Assembly (NCBI RefSeq): GCF_023746555.1
Contig: NZ_CP098755.1
Location: 2,243,001 to 2,307,000 of the forward strand
Source: Brevibacillus ruminantium
GTDB lineage: Bacteria > Bacillota > Bacilli > Brevibacillales > Brevibacillaceae
Reading direction: 5' to 3'
DNA length: 64,000 nt
In this document: positions 24,081-32,356 of the stretch, one piece after another
How the letters are laid out: each line of letters opens with the position of its first letter
How positions within the stretch are numbered: the first letter of the stretch is position 1
Program-made: the position numbers and the translations under genes
The notes under the pieces: generated by a model
The model's input: the letters and a program-made list of their open reading frames with translations, nothing else
The model's database searches: none
What the model was told of the DNA's origin: nothing

Positions 24081-24355
24081 TGGAACGTGTGATTTTTGCA
24101 TACAATCATGATCAAAATTATGTTGCATAAGCAATGATGTATGCGAGGCTCTATGTCACGGGAGGGTTTATTCCGATTGAAGTCATTGAACCTTCTGAAA
24201 GCGGCTTTGCACGTCCCGTTTCCGGAGAGGTTACATCCCCTTTCTGTATCCGGATCGATCTGGTGACCGGCAAGCCGGGTGCATCTCATGAGGGCATCGA
24301 TTTCGCTTGCGAGGCCGGGCAGCGCGTCGATCCGGCTCTATATATCGGCTTGTAA
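24081..24355 (+). pseudogene. SLT-M23 murein hydrolase remnant with internal deletion
   Basis: It begins inside the end of an SLT domain (ERVIFAYNHDQNYVA, TAA, AMMYARLY) and continues into an M23 domain (FARPVSGEVTSPFCIRID, GASHEGIDFACEAG with the first zinc His). It then jumps directly to the very end QRVDPALYIGL. About 70 residues including the second zinc motif are deleted. A related C-terminal end lies at 14599. Confidence 0.6.
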
Positions 24356-24655
24356 TCAAACGTGGTAATTAAGGTATGCCTTTTGTGTGCTGTCGCTATC
24401 CCACAACGCAAAGAACGATTCTTTCAATTCGTAAGCAATACCAAGATAGGGGTGATTCTTCGTCCATAGGTCTAGTGTTATCTTGTCCATTTCTGTAAGC
24501 TCTTTGTGGCGTTTCAGGAGGTGCATAAATCCTCGCCGTTCCTTCGGTGATAAGCCATCTCTAAGCTGTTTGCAGATGGTGTCTAACGCCTGGTTCGCCA
24601 TACGAACAACATGAACCTTATCGACGACGATAGTTGCTTTGGAAAGTACAGTCAT
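24356..24655 (-). mobile_element. ISL3-family transposase fragment
   Basis: The 99 residues KATIVVDKVHVVRMANQALD, SPKERRGFMHLLKRHKEL and HPYLGIAYELKESFFALWD are the middle of an ISL3-type DDE transposase, with VVDKxHVV around the second catalytic Asp. Both ends are missing. Confidence 0.7.
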
Positions 24656-24743
24656 TTAGAAAATAGACAACCACTTTTCGGTACTCAACCGCCAGGTGAT
24701 CTCTGGTTTTTCTGGAATGAATACGTAACCCGCCTTGTCAGAC

Positions 24744-25634
24744 TCAAATCTCTCTCGTATACATGTTCTGATCCTGCAATCGAATCAGTACTTTGCCAAA
24801 ACGTCCGCCTTCCTGGATGACTACTTTGCCGGACGGATATGCTTGCTCCAAATAGTTAGCAATTATTTTCCGATTCCGTTCATCATCAGGCAGACGGTGA
24901 TGGCGAAGCCAAGTCAGTGCTTCCTGCAGCGCCGCTTCTCTGGAGACTTCCGTCGTTTTCATTTCCCGCGTAATTAGCGATTCGTATACATAACCTTTAA
25001 GATACAGCAGATGTAGCAAATATCCCATTTCCATATGTTTCGTATGGAAGAGCTGACCGGTGACGAGCGGCCAGATTTCATTCACTAGGCTGTGCTCTGA
25101 AGGACTTGCCGGCATACTGATATAACAGAACTTCCGTGCGCAATGGAGCACCTTCTCCACGCTCTCCCAATTGTGAATGACCGGGCTCATCGAGACAAAG
25201 ACGAGATCGAAGGCTCGGTTCCAGCCCTTGGCCTGAACATCAATATCTTCAAACTTTTCGGGAACAATCTTCACCTGGTCTTCTGCGAAGTTCGAGAGGT
25301 TTTTTTCCAGCAATTCGATCAGCGGGGGAGAAGTCTCTACGGCGGTTACACGAGCCCCTCGCTCCGCAAACGGTACTGAGAACACGCCCGATGCGGCGCC
25401 AATATCCAAAATGGAGCTGTTTTCGAATTGAACTCCTTGTCCTTCCAACCAGTTCATGATCCGTTTGGTTCGTTTTCTTCCCTCTTCGTTAAATGATTGT
25501 TCGTTGAAAGTCTTCGCCTTATGGTCAAAAGATCTGGCAGGATCGATTCCATTCTTTTTCATTCTGTTGATTTTCAAATCGGACTCGTCTTTCCACGCTT
25601 TTTCCCATATAGCTGCATTAAAAAAATCGTTCAT
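24744..25634 (-). CDS. Class I SAM-dependent methyltransferase
   Basis: A 296-residue cytoplasmic methyltransferase. Motif I is LDIGAASGVFSVPFAERGAR (residues about 75-95), followed by the acidic residue in VTAVETSPPLIELLEKN and a post-II motif FDLVFVSMSPVIHNW. The N-terminal 65 residues (IWEKAWKDESDLKINRMKKN) resemble those of small-molecule methyltransferases linked to siderophore, metallophore or antibiotic loci. The substrate is unknown. It lies 56 bases downstream of the MFS efflux gene on the same strand and could be read through from it. Confidence 0.75.
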   Translation of the reverse strand: MNDFFNAAIWEKAWKDESDLKINRMKKNGIDPARSFDHKAKTFNEQSFNEEGRKRTKRIMNWLEGQGVQFENSSILDIGAASGVFSVPFAERGARVTAVETSPPLIELLEKNLSNFAEDQVKIVPEKFEDIDVQAKGWNRAFDLVFVSMSPVIHNWESVEKVLHCARKFCYISMPASPSEHSLVNEIWPLVTGQLFHTKHMEMGYLLHLLYLKGYVYESLITREMKTTEVSREAALQEALTWLRHHRLPDDERNRKIIANYLEQAYPSGKVVIQEGGRFGKVLIRLQDQNMYTREI

Positions 25635-25690
25635 GTGTATTCCCCACGCTTTCCTGACGGTTTATGGATTCCCTAAACGAACGCCCTGTT

Positions 25691-27124
25691 TCATCCTGCC
25701 GCTTGTTCATGCTCCGGCGATTTCCCTTTACGGAGAAAGAGACCGAGTACGAGCGCAACGAGCGCGATGATGACGCCGAACCAGAACGCGTTGTTGATAC
25801 CTGCTGCGAGTCCTTTGGCGATTTCCGCTGGAGCCTGCGGATCGTTCGCTCCGCTCAAGTACTGCTTCTGTCCGCCCGACATAATACCGATGTACAGAGC
25901 AGTACCGATTGCGCCGGACACCTGCTGCAGCGTATTCAGGATCGCTGTCCCGTGCGGGTGCAGATGGCGTGGCAGCTGGTTGAGCCCAGCTGTCTGTGCG
26001 GGCATCATGACTAGCGCGATGCCGATCATCAGCGCGATGTGAACGGCGACGAGGAAGCCGGTGCTCGTCGCCTCGTCGAATCGGGTGAATAGCCACAACG
26101 AGACGACGGCAACGGACAGTCCTGGGATGACCAGAACGCGAGGTCCGAACTTGTCGAACAGCTTGCCTGCGATTGGAGCCATGAGCCCGTTCACAATCCC
26201 CCCGGGAAGCAGGATCAAACCGGACTTGAATGCCGTCATCATCAGCACTCCCTGCATAAACATTGGAAGCATGATCGCGGACGAGAAGAACGTCATCAAA
26301 AGCACGAATAGCAGAACAGCGACAAGCGAGAATATGGGATAACGAAACGCCCGCAAATCCATGACGGGCTCCTTAAGCAGCAGTTGCCTCCAGACGAACA
26401 GCAACAAGGAAACACTGCCCGCGGCGATCGTCCAAATGACTTCCGCTTCTGACCAACCGTGTTCGCCGGCACTGCTGAACCCATAGACGATTCCGCCGAA
26501 GCCGATCGTCGACAACACGATGGATAAGAGGTCCACTCGCGGTTTGGTGACTTCCGACACATTCTTCAAGAAAACGGCTCCCATAATAATGGAGAGCAGC
26601 GCAAACGGTATTACTAGGTAAAACAGCCAGCGCCATGAAAGCCCGTCAACGATTAAACCCGATATAGTCGGGCCAATCGCCGGTGCGAACATGACGACGA
26701 GCCCTAACATCCCCATTGCGCCGCCCCGCTTTTCCGGCGGATAAATGGATATAATTACGTTCATTACTAGCGGCAGAAGCATGCCGGTTCCTATCGCTTG
26801 AATAATCCTCCCGATCAGCAGCACCCCGAAATCCGGCGACACCGCCGAGACGACGGTACCAACGAAGAACAGACCCATCGCCGACAGAAAAATCTGCCGG
26901 GTCGTGAACCATTGCTGCAGGATTGCCGTCACCGGAACAAGCACGCCAACGACAAGCATGTAGGCGGTGGAAAGCCACTGGACCGTTGCCGCAGACACGT
27001 CGAACGATTTCATCAAATCGGGAAGGGCATTGCCCATTAGCGTCTCGTTCAAAGCGGCGACGAACATGCCGATGATCAGGGCGAACATGATTGGACCGCG
27101 CTTCATATTGATTAAATTACTCAT
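25691..27124 (-). CDS. DHA2-type MFS multidrug efflux transporter
   Basis: A 477-residue drug:proton antiporter with 14 predicted membrane segments. Motif C-like PAIGPTISGLIVD and the loop ISIYPPEKRGGAMG are typical of EmrB/LmrB/QacA-like proteins; NETLMGNALPDLM in helix 1 is the DHA2 start. ATG 27124 is chosen because GGGGGAG is 6 bases upstream; it overlaps the stop of the preceding pseudogene (ATGA). The Rrf2 regulator gene is upstream with shared operator-like repeats, suggesting induction by an oxidant, thiol-reactive or iron-sulphur damaging compound. Confidence 0.85.
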   Translation of the reverse strand: MSNLINMKRGPIMFALIIGMFVAALNETLMGNALPDLMKSFDVSAATVQWLSTAYMLVVGVLVPVTAILQQWFTTRQIFLSAMGLFFVGTVVSAVSPDFGVLLIGRIIQAIGTGMLLPLVMNVIISIYPPEKRGGAMGMLGLVVMFAPAIGPTISGLIVDGLSWRWLFYLVIPFALLSIIMGAVFLKNVSEVTKPRVDLLSIVLSTIGFGGIVYGFSSAGEHGWSEAEVIWTIAAGSVSLLLFVWRQLLLKEPVMDLRAFRYPIFSLVAVLLFVLLMTFFSSAIMLPMFMQGVLMMTAFKSGLILLPGGIVNGLMAPIAGKLFDKFGPRVLVIPGLSVAVVSLWLFTRFDEATSTGFLVAVHIALMIGIALVMMPAQTAGLNQLPRHLHPHGTAILNTLQQVSGAIGTALYIGIMSGGQKQYLSGANDPQAPAEIAKGLAAGINNAFWFGVIIALVALVLGLFLRKGKSPEHEQAAG

Positions 27125-27617
27125 CTGTTTCTCCCCCAAATTTCAGTATTTAGCTCATTGTTAATGACCGCGGCGACAAATGCGCCCATCGAAGCCGAAG
27201 CTATGGCCTGGTGCATTCTCGTTGCTGCATCCCCAGCCCTATAGACGCCCGGAATGTTGAGCGACCGATCCTTCATGCCGACGGCAAACAATACTTTTTT
27301 GCTTGCAAAAGTTTGTCCTTGCTTAGTCTCAATCTGAAACCGGCCGTCGGTTCCCGCGATCGACACCGCCATATCCGCCACGAATGATACGGAGGCATAG
27401 GCATAGGCGCTGATCTCTTCCTTCGCAATTCGCCGAAATTCGCTCGGCCTGATCCCGTCGCGGGTAAGAAACCCGTGGACCTTGCGAGTCACAGCGTTGC
27501 GAAGAAGGCCTTCATCGATCACAGCCACCTTTTCCTTGCCCTCCCAAGCACCAGGGCGGCGTTCAACCCAGCCGGTCCGCCACCAATAATTGCCACATCG
27601 AAAAGTTGTTTTTCCAT
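27121..27617 (-). pseudogene. Thioredoxin-reductase-like FAD oxidoreductase, broken
   Basis: From ATG 27617 the protein begins MEKQLFDVAIIGGGPAGLNA with the FAD GGGPAG motif. One A is missing in the run of A near residue 32 (RARK then KVAVIDEG), causing a frameshift. After FAVGMKDRSLNIPG the chain runs straight to VYRAGDAATRMHQAIASASM, so the NAD(P)H-binding and CxxC domain of about 120 residues is deleted. Family members often accompany Rrf2 and efflux genes. Confidence 0.75.
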
Positions 27618-27634
27618 AATAAATTTTAACCTCC

Positions 27635-27657
27635 ATAGATCGATAATATCCATAATT
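27635..27657 (-). promoter_or_regulatory. Rrf2-type operator, copy 1
   Basis: A 23-base element starting ATAGATCGATAATATCC and ending ATAATT, directly upstream of the oxidoreductase start. It is identical to 27699-27721 and 17 of 23 bases match 28260-28282 in front of the rrf2 gene. Confidence 0.55.
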
Positions 27658-27698
27658 GAAAAACAAAAAGGACTTCACTTCTTGTTTGCGTATTCTCA

Positions 27699-27721
27699 AT
27701 AGATCGATAATATCCATAATT
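27699..27721 (-). promoter_or_regulatory. Rrf2-type operator, copy 2
   Basis: Exact copy of 27635-27657, 64 bases upstream of it. The sequence after each copy also resembles the end of the rrf2 gene, so a tandem duplication of about 64 bases is likely. Confidence 0.55.
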
Positions 27722-27728
27722 AAAATAT

Positions 27729-27747
27729 AAGAAGTGCATCACTTCTT
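27729..27747 (-). terminator. Terminator overlapping the rrf2 stop codon
   Basis: AAGAAGTG / CACTTCTT, perfect 8-bp stem with a 3-base loop; the minus strand continues ATATTTT. The TGA stop lies in the stem. Confidence 0.55.
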
Positions 27748-28224
27748 ATTTACCTCGTGGCTGCAACGCTTGAACGCCTCATCCAATACCGACTGAATGG
27801 TATGTTCCTGCAAGTATTGGTGCAGATGCTGTTCCGCGCCGTTCATAACATTTTCAACCAAACATTCGTTTTTTCCCAAACGATTCTGATCCTGCTGTGC
27901 AGCCCCCTGTTCCGCTAACAACTGATGCTGCTGCGAACTTGAATTTGAGCATTCGAATAGCTGCTGCCTTCCTTCAATCACTTGAATTACATGAAGGAAC
28001 GTAATCTGATCCGCCGGCCGTGCAAGCTCGTAACCGCCGTTCACCCCTGGCACAGCACGTACGATTCCATCTTGTCTTAGCTTGGACATGATTTTGGATA
28101 AATAGCTTTCGGAAACACCAAGTGTTGAAGATAATTCCTTGATCCCGACGTTGTTGCAACGCTCCGAGTGTCCCAGATGAATTAAGGCGTGCAGGGCATA
28201 ATCTGTGCTTTTGGAGAACTGCAT
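27739..28224 (-). CDS. Rrf2-family transcriptional regulator
   Basis: A 161-residue regulator. Its winged HTH is MQFSKSTDYALHALIHLG, IKELSSTLGVSESYLSKIM, GIVRAVPGVNGGYELARP, the canonical Rrf2 layout. Only two Cys occur in the sensor loop region (ECSNSSSQ and NECLVEN) and one near the C-terminus, so a 2Fe-2S cluster is possible but not assured; thiol sensing as in CymR/NsrR/YwnA relatives is an alternative. GGAGGGAGGAG precedes ATG 28224. Operators precede its own gene and the efflux unit. Confidence 0.85.
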   Translation of the reverse strand: MQFSKSTDYALHALIHLGHSERCNNVGIKELSSTLGVSESYLSKIMSKLRQDGIVRAVPGVNGGYELARPADQITFLHVIQVIEGRQQLFECSNSSSQQHQLLAEQGAAQQDQNRLGKNECLVENVMNGAEQHLHQYLQEHTIQSVLDEAFKRCSHEVNKK

Positions 28225-28259
28225 GTTTCTCCTCCCTCCTTTTCAAGAGTATCTTCAAT

Positions 28260-28282
28260 GTAGATCTATGGTATCCACAATA
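28260..28282 (-). promoter_or_regulatory. Rrf2-type operator in front of rrf2
   Basis: A 23-base element starting GTAGATCTATGGTATCC matches 17 positions of the duplicated elements at 27635 and 27699; likely autoregulation. Confidence 0.45.
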
Positions 28283-28604
28283 AATGATTTAACTCCACTT
28301 TGCAATGACTTTCTTGATATGAACTTCGCTTCTAGTGGCGTGAAAATCAGAAAATCACATCAGCGTTGGATGTCTCCCAATATGTCGAAGAAGGACTTAC
28401 GCCCGCCAAAGAAATTTCAGTTCCCTACTCTACTTATTCTATAACCGGTTCTATAACTGGGGTTAGATTTCATTTCTCGCAGAATCATTTATACTCCATT
28501 AATATCAGACGCATTTCGGGAGAATGGATATTTTCAATGATGATGAACATTCGTAGTCGAAGTTTTGCTGCAAATCCGCCTATGTGCAATGGTGTGCTGA
28601 TTTG
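28283..28604. other. No intact gene
   Basis: Frames here are short. One plus-strand stretch (DVSQYVEEGLTPAKEISVPY) is protein-like but has no start or domain that I recognise. Confidence 0.3.
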
Positions 28605-28760
28605 ATTCCGCTTACGTATTACCTGGATTTAATCAGAGGGGTCTATCTAAAGGGAGACAACCTCAACTTTGCCTGGCAGGGAACACTGAATCTGGTTCTC
28701 CTTTCCGTCGTTACCCTGGGCATCGCGGTCTACCGGTTTAAACAGGCGCAGCAAAAGTAA
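28605..28760 (+). pseudogene. C-terminal fragment of an ABC-2 type permease
   Basis: IPLTYYLDLIRGVYLKGDN followed by LNLVLLSVVTLGIAVYRFKQ is the last periplasmic loop and membrane helix of an ABC-2 efflux permease. The rest of the gene is absent. Confidence 0.6.
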
Positions 28761-29470
28761 ACGTGCAAAAAATGTAAGTTTGCTCCCCGCCTTTGTTAAC
28801 GTTTTTTTAATCCGACACATTAACCGCAAGTCCGTTGGATCGAGCCAGGGGTCCAAACGCTTGATTTTTCAGGTGTTTACCCGCAATCGAGAGCAGCGTG
28901 GTTTGTCCCGGAAAGCTATCGGTGTGCTCTTCTCCGTTCAATACCCGGGACAAGCGGGGAAATGGTTCAACCGCGATGAGCCGCGACATAAATGGAAATT
29001 GTTCCAACTTATGCAGTTAGAGAAAACCTACATGGACCCCCCACAAGAAGTCCCCCCTTGGCTACCGGCATAACCACGTTGTCCAGAGAAAGTGAGGCCG
29101 CCTCGTAAATGATAGTTTTTTAGCCTTGCAGACCAGACAGATTGCTGCCAACAAGCGGCATTAAATGGGTTAGTTTTACTTTTTCTTTTTATCCTCAACT
29201 TGCTTGGGTTGAGGACGCTTCGAAAAACGCCGCATATGCCTGCACAAGCAGTATACCCGCAGGCGAGACTGTTTCGATATTCGCCGAAAGCGAGCGGATG
29301 GGGGAACAGGGTGAAACGATCACCGCTTCCGGCGGGACCATCAATCTAAAGCTTCTTTACAGAAGGGAACGAGCGGTACATTCCGACAAGCTGGGCATCG
29401 ACGAATGGCGCTACGGGTTCGCTCTACAATAACGGCGCTAGCTCCACCGCGACGTATACGCCAACACCAT
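28761..29470. other. Debris before the SLH fragment
   Basis: No intact gene with ribosome site is visible. Frames at 28780-29073 and 29142-29432 are open but lack recognisable domains; the second may be the upstream part of the S-layer fragment that follows. Confidence 0.3.
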
Positions 29471-29640
29471 GACGAAGCGATTCCGCAGTGGGCGAAAGGC
29501 GCGATCGATTCGATTCGTAATTTTGGCATTGTCAATTGCAGCGGCGAAACCGTTTTGTGCCGAACAAAACGGCCATTCGTACATGGAAGGGTGGGCATGA
29601 TAGGCTCGTTTGCCATGCGATGCATGTTTCGCTGCTGCTA
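29471..29640 (+). pseudogene. S-layer homology (SLH) domain remnant
   Basis: DEAIPQWAKGAIDSIRNFGI followed by VNCSGE and, after a one-base shift, NRFVPNKTAIRTW and MIGSFAM follows the SLH pattern (W-x-AI, GI-V-G, F-P-T-R-E-A). At least one frameshift and no start are visible. Confidence 0.55.
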
Positions 29641-29666
29641 CCGGATTTAGTCGAATCGTCATTCAG

Positions 29667-30704
29667 TCATTTGGTAATCAACTTGGAGTTGACTGAGTAA
29701 ATTCCTTTTGTTGTTTTGCGTATGACCAACTCGGGACGTAGTTGGATTTTTTGTTTATTTCGTTGTATGCCTTTAATACCTTCCAATAACAAATTGATAG
29801 AGATACGGCCCATATCTTGAATGGATTGTGCCATGGTTGTCAATGGCGGGTTGGACATGGCGCTAAGAACGGTGTTGTCAAAGCCGATGACGGAAAGCCC
29901 ATCCGGGATCGGTAGCCCCAGCTCCATTGCCGCGTGAATGACGCCAAGAGCCAGTATATCGTTTCCTGCGAAAATAGCAGTCGGACGATTGGGGGAGGAG
30001 AGGATCTCCAGCGAGATTTGTTTGCTCTCCTCAATCGTTGCATTGGGAGAGCAGAAAAAAATCAAGCTTTTCTCGTATTTGACCTCATATTGTTCCAGCG
30101 CGTGCTTGTACCCGCGCAGCCGTTCTTTTCCCAGCATCAGCTCCCCCAATTGAATGGTACCGATCCTACGGTGCCCCAGCTCAAGCAAATGCTTCGTTGC
30201 CTCGTACCCTCCGAAAAAATCGTCGACAGATACGCTGTCAATCGGCAGCGGCGTAGTCAGCTCCTTATTCACAATCACAGCAGGAATTTGTTTGTCGAGC
30301 AAATCCTTTATAAACGACTCATCCTGTGAGCCTGAAATGATGATGATTCCATCGACCTTTTTTTCTATCAAGAAAGAACTGTGCTTGAGTTCATTCGCTT
30401 TTTGGAAGTCCGTACTGCAAATCAGGATGCTGTAGCCTAATTCGCGGCCGCAGTCTTCTATGCTTCGGGCAAATTCAGCGAAGAACGGGTTCGCTAAGTC
30501 CGGAATCAACAAGCCGATCGAGTGGGAGAGCTTCCCGCGTGGCGCGGAAGCAACCGCCTTGGGTTGGTAGTTCAACTGCTCCATCACGCGCAGCACCTTT
30601 TCTTTGGTCTTGTCGCCAATTTTTCCGGTATTGTTGATGACTTTCGATACGGTAGCAGTCGATACTCCCGCTTCTTTTGCCACATCGTATATCGTCGGTT
30701 TCAT
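29667..30704 (-). CDS. LacI-family repressor 1 of the inositol locus
   Basis: A 345-residue repressor. HTH at residues 4-25 ([26 protein letters not shown]), hinge helix region PKAVASAPRGK, and a periplasmic-binding-protein core that binds a sugar or sugar phosphate ([51 protein letters not shown]). It is divergent from the iolG1-monooxygenase operon. The hinge helix usually has Ala-Leu (AxxL) for minor-groove insertion; here it reads ASAPRGK, an unusual Pro substitution not present in the two paralogues, which could weaken DNA bending. A GGTAAC palindrome lies in the intergenic region. Confidence 0.85.
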   Translation of the reverse strand: MKPTIYDVAKEAGVSTATVSKVINNTGKIGDKTKEKVLRVMEQLNYQPKAVASAPRGKLSHSIGLLIPDLANPFFAEFARSIEDCGRELGYSILICSTDFQKANELKHSSFLIEKKVDGIIIISGSQDESFIKDLLDKQIPAVIVNKELTTPLPIDSVSVDDFFGGYEATKHLLELGHRRIGTIQLGELMLGKERLRGYKHALEQYEVKYEKSLIFFCSPNATIEESKQISLEILSSPNRPTAIFAGNDILALGVIHAAMELGLPIPDGLSVIGFDNTVLSAMSNPPLTTMAQSIQDMGRISINLLLEGIKGIQRNKQKIQLRPELVIRKTTKGIYSVNSKLITK

Positions 30705-30949
30705 GCATGTACCCCCAGTTTCTAAGCAAATAAACGGACAGATTATCCATCCCCAGCTAAACGCCGTGTTTTGCGCTGGCACAACACGTGTTTGCCGGAT
30801 GGCTTCGGATGTTTTCTGGCGAGCGGACTGTTTATTCAGGTGATAAGTAGACCAATGCCAACCCGTGAAAAACTGCGTGAGCCACAACCGCTCAATGTAA
30901 ACTATACCATAGCGAAGAGGAAAACTTAAGGTAAAACAGCGGAAGTAAA
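30705..30949. other. Upstream region of lacI1
   Basis: A 245-base stretch with no gene. It must contain the lacI1 promoter, but no strong match stands out. AACTTAAGGTAA at 30924-30935 resembles the left half of the operator at 53104. Confidence 0.35.
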
Positions 30950-30973
30950 GGTAACAAAATCAAGTTTGTTACC
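30950..30973. promoter_or_regulatory. GGTAACAAA / TTTGTTACC operator
   Basis: A perfect 9-bp inverted repeat with a 6-base centre, 49 bases upstream of the iolG1 operon -35 box and between divergent genes. It is a candidate LacI-type site, related in its GGTAAC/GTTACC ends to the site at 53104-53125. Confidence 0.55.
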
Positions 30974-31021
30974 TTGACTAAACTTGCGAAAAATTATTCA
31001 GAAAATTAATTAACTTTCTTG

Positions 31022-31050
31022 TTGAATTGATAAAACAGAGGGTTTATACT
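31022..31050 (+). promoter_or_regulatory. Promoter of the iolG1-monooxygenase operon
   Basis: TTGAAT (31022-31027), 17 bases, TATACT (31045-31050). The leader to the GTG start is about 235 bases and contains the half-operator GGTTAACT at 31128. Confidence 0.55.
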
Positions 31051-31292
31051 GAATCACAAGTAGATCAGCCCACTTTTCACAGTGTACTACCAAACAAAAC
31101 GTGAGGAAACAAAGGGGGACGAAAATCGGTTAACTAAATGTGGCGTTTTGTTTCTTTGATTTGTTACCTTGCTGCTTTACCAGCGCACACCGCGAAGCCA
31201 TACCCGTACGCATCTGGGAAACTACGTGTTCAACTCGCGCATGTGCAAAAGCGATGTTCAATTTGCCATTTTAGGAAAGGGGTTCGAGTGTC

Positions 31293-32318
31293 GTGGATCG
31301 GAAAGTGCGATGTGCCGTTATCGGGTTGGGGAGATTGGGCAAAATCCATGCCGAAAATATTGCAGGGAAGATAAAAGGAGCGCAGCTCGTGGCTGTCTCC
31401 GATGTGATGCCGGGTGTAGCGGAAACATTCGCCCGGGAGCATGAGGTGAAATACTGGTCCACAGAGCCGGATGCGATCATAGCGCGCGATGACATTGACG
31501 CCATCGTCGTTGTGACGCCAACCAGCACGCATGCCGAGCTGGCTGAGAAGGTGGCCCGGTCGGGAAAAGCGCTGTTTTTGGAAAAGCCGATTTCGACAGA
31601 CATTCAGGTGGCGAGAAAAACGGCGAGCGTGATTGAGGAAGCAGGGATTACGTGCCAGCTTGGGTTTATGCGGCGGTTTGATCCGGCTTACGCGCATGCA
31701 AGAGACAGAATTGCGGCGGGGGATATCGGGACGCCGGTCTATTTCAAAGGCGTTACGAGGGACCCTTTTGTAGCGCATGAAGAGTACGTGGCAACATGTG
31801 GCGGCATTTTTACCGATTTGAACATCCACGACTTTGATATCGCCCGCTTTTTGATGGGCCAGGAGATCGTGGAAGTGAATGCGATGGGGTCGGTTCTGGC
31901 CTCGCCAATCGTGGCCAAGTATGACGATGTGGACCAGGCGTTAACGTATTTGCGGTTTGCCGATGGGGCCGCAGGCGATGTGGAAGGGTACCGAAATGCC
32001 AAATACGGCTACGACATTCGCGCGGAAGTGATCGGGACGGAAGGGACATTGGTCATCGCCGGCTTGCGCAATCATAACGTGACGCTTCTCGGGCCGAATC
32101 AGGGCAGCTTTGACATTATTCCGTTTTTTATGGAACGGTTTGAGATCGCTTACTTGCGCGAGCTGGAGCATTTCATCGAGTGCTTGCACCGCGATGCCAA
32201 GCCTGCTGTCGGCATCAACGACGGATTGATCGCGCAGGAAATCGCCTATGCGGCCAAAACCTCTTGCCAAACGGAACAAAAAGTGCGCGTAAATGTGCAC
32301 CGACTGACGACTGACTGA
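31293..32318 (+). CDS. iolG: IolG-like inositol dehydrogenase 1
   Basis: A 341-residue NAD-dependent Gfo/Idh/MocA dehydrogenase expected to oxidise an inositol or similar polyol to the inosose. It has the Rossmann motif VIGLGRLGKIHAENI, the lysine motif FLEKPIS near residue 95, and the catalytic DLNIHDFDIARFLMG with Asp and His as in Bacillus IolG. GTG 31293 has AGGAAAGGGG 10 bases upstream. Its GLGRLG start and the phrase MRRFDPAYA are shared with the paralogues at 53175 and 57943. It leads an operon with the flavin monooxygenase module, so its product may feed that enzyme or receive its product. Confidence 0.8.
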   Translation: MDRKVRCAVIGLGRLGKIHAENIAGKIKGAQLVAVSDVMPGVAETFAREHEVKYWSTEPDAIIARDDIDAIVVVTPTSTHAELAEKVARSGKALFLEKPISTDIQVARKTASVIEEAGITCQLGFMRRFDPAYAHARDRIAAGDIGTPVYFKGVTRDPFVAHEEYVATCGGIFTDLNIHDFDIARFLMGQEIVEVNAMGSVLASPIVAKYDDVDQALTYLRFADGAAGDVEGYRNAKYGYDIRAEVIGTEGTLVIAGLRNHNVTLLGPNQGSFDIIPFFMERFEIAYLRELEHFIECLHRDAKPAVGINDGLIAQEIAYAAKTSCQTEQKVRVNVHRLTTD

Positions 32319-32356
32319 GAAACGAACATTTTTCTTCATAAAATGGAGGGATTATT

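Noticed and set aside
27630..27725. Start of a CRISPR-like array (two identical 23-base repeats)
   Set aside because: Only two copies, no further spacing units and no cas genes; better explained as a duplicated Rrf2 operator.
31138..31374. Plus-strand frame upstream of iolG1
   Set aside because: Overlaps the iolG1 start in another frame and lacks any domain or ribosome site.
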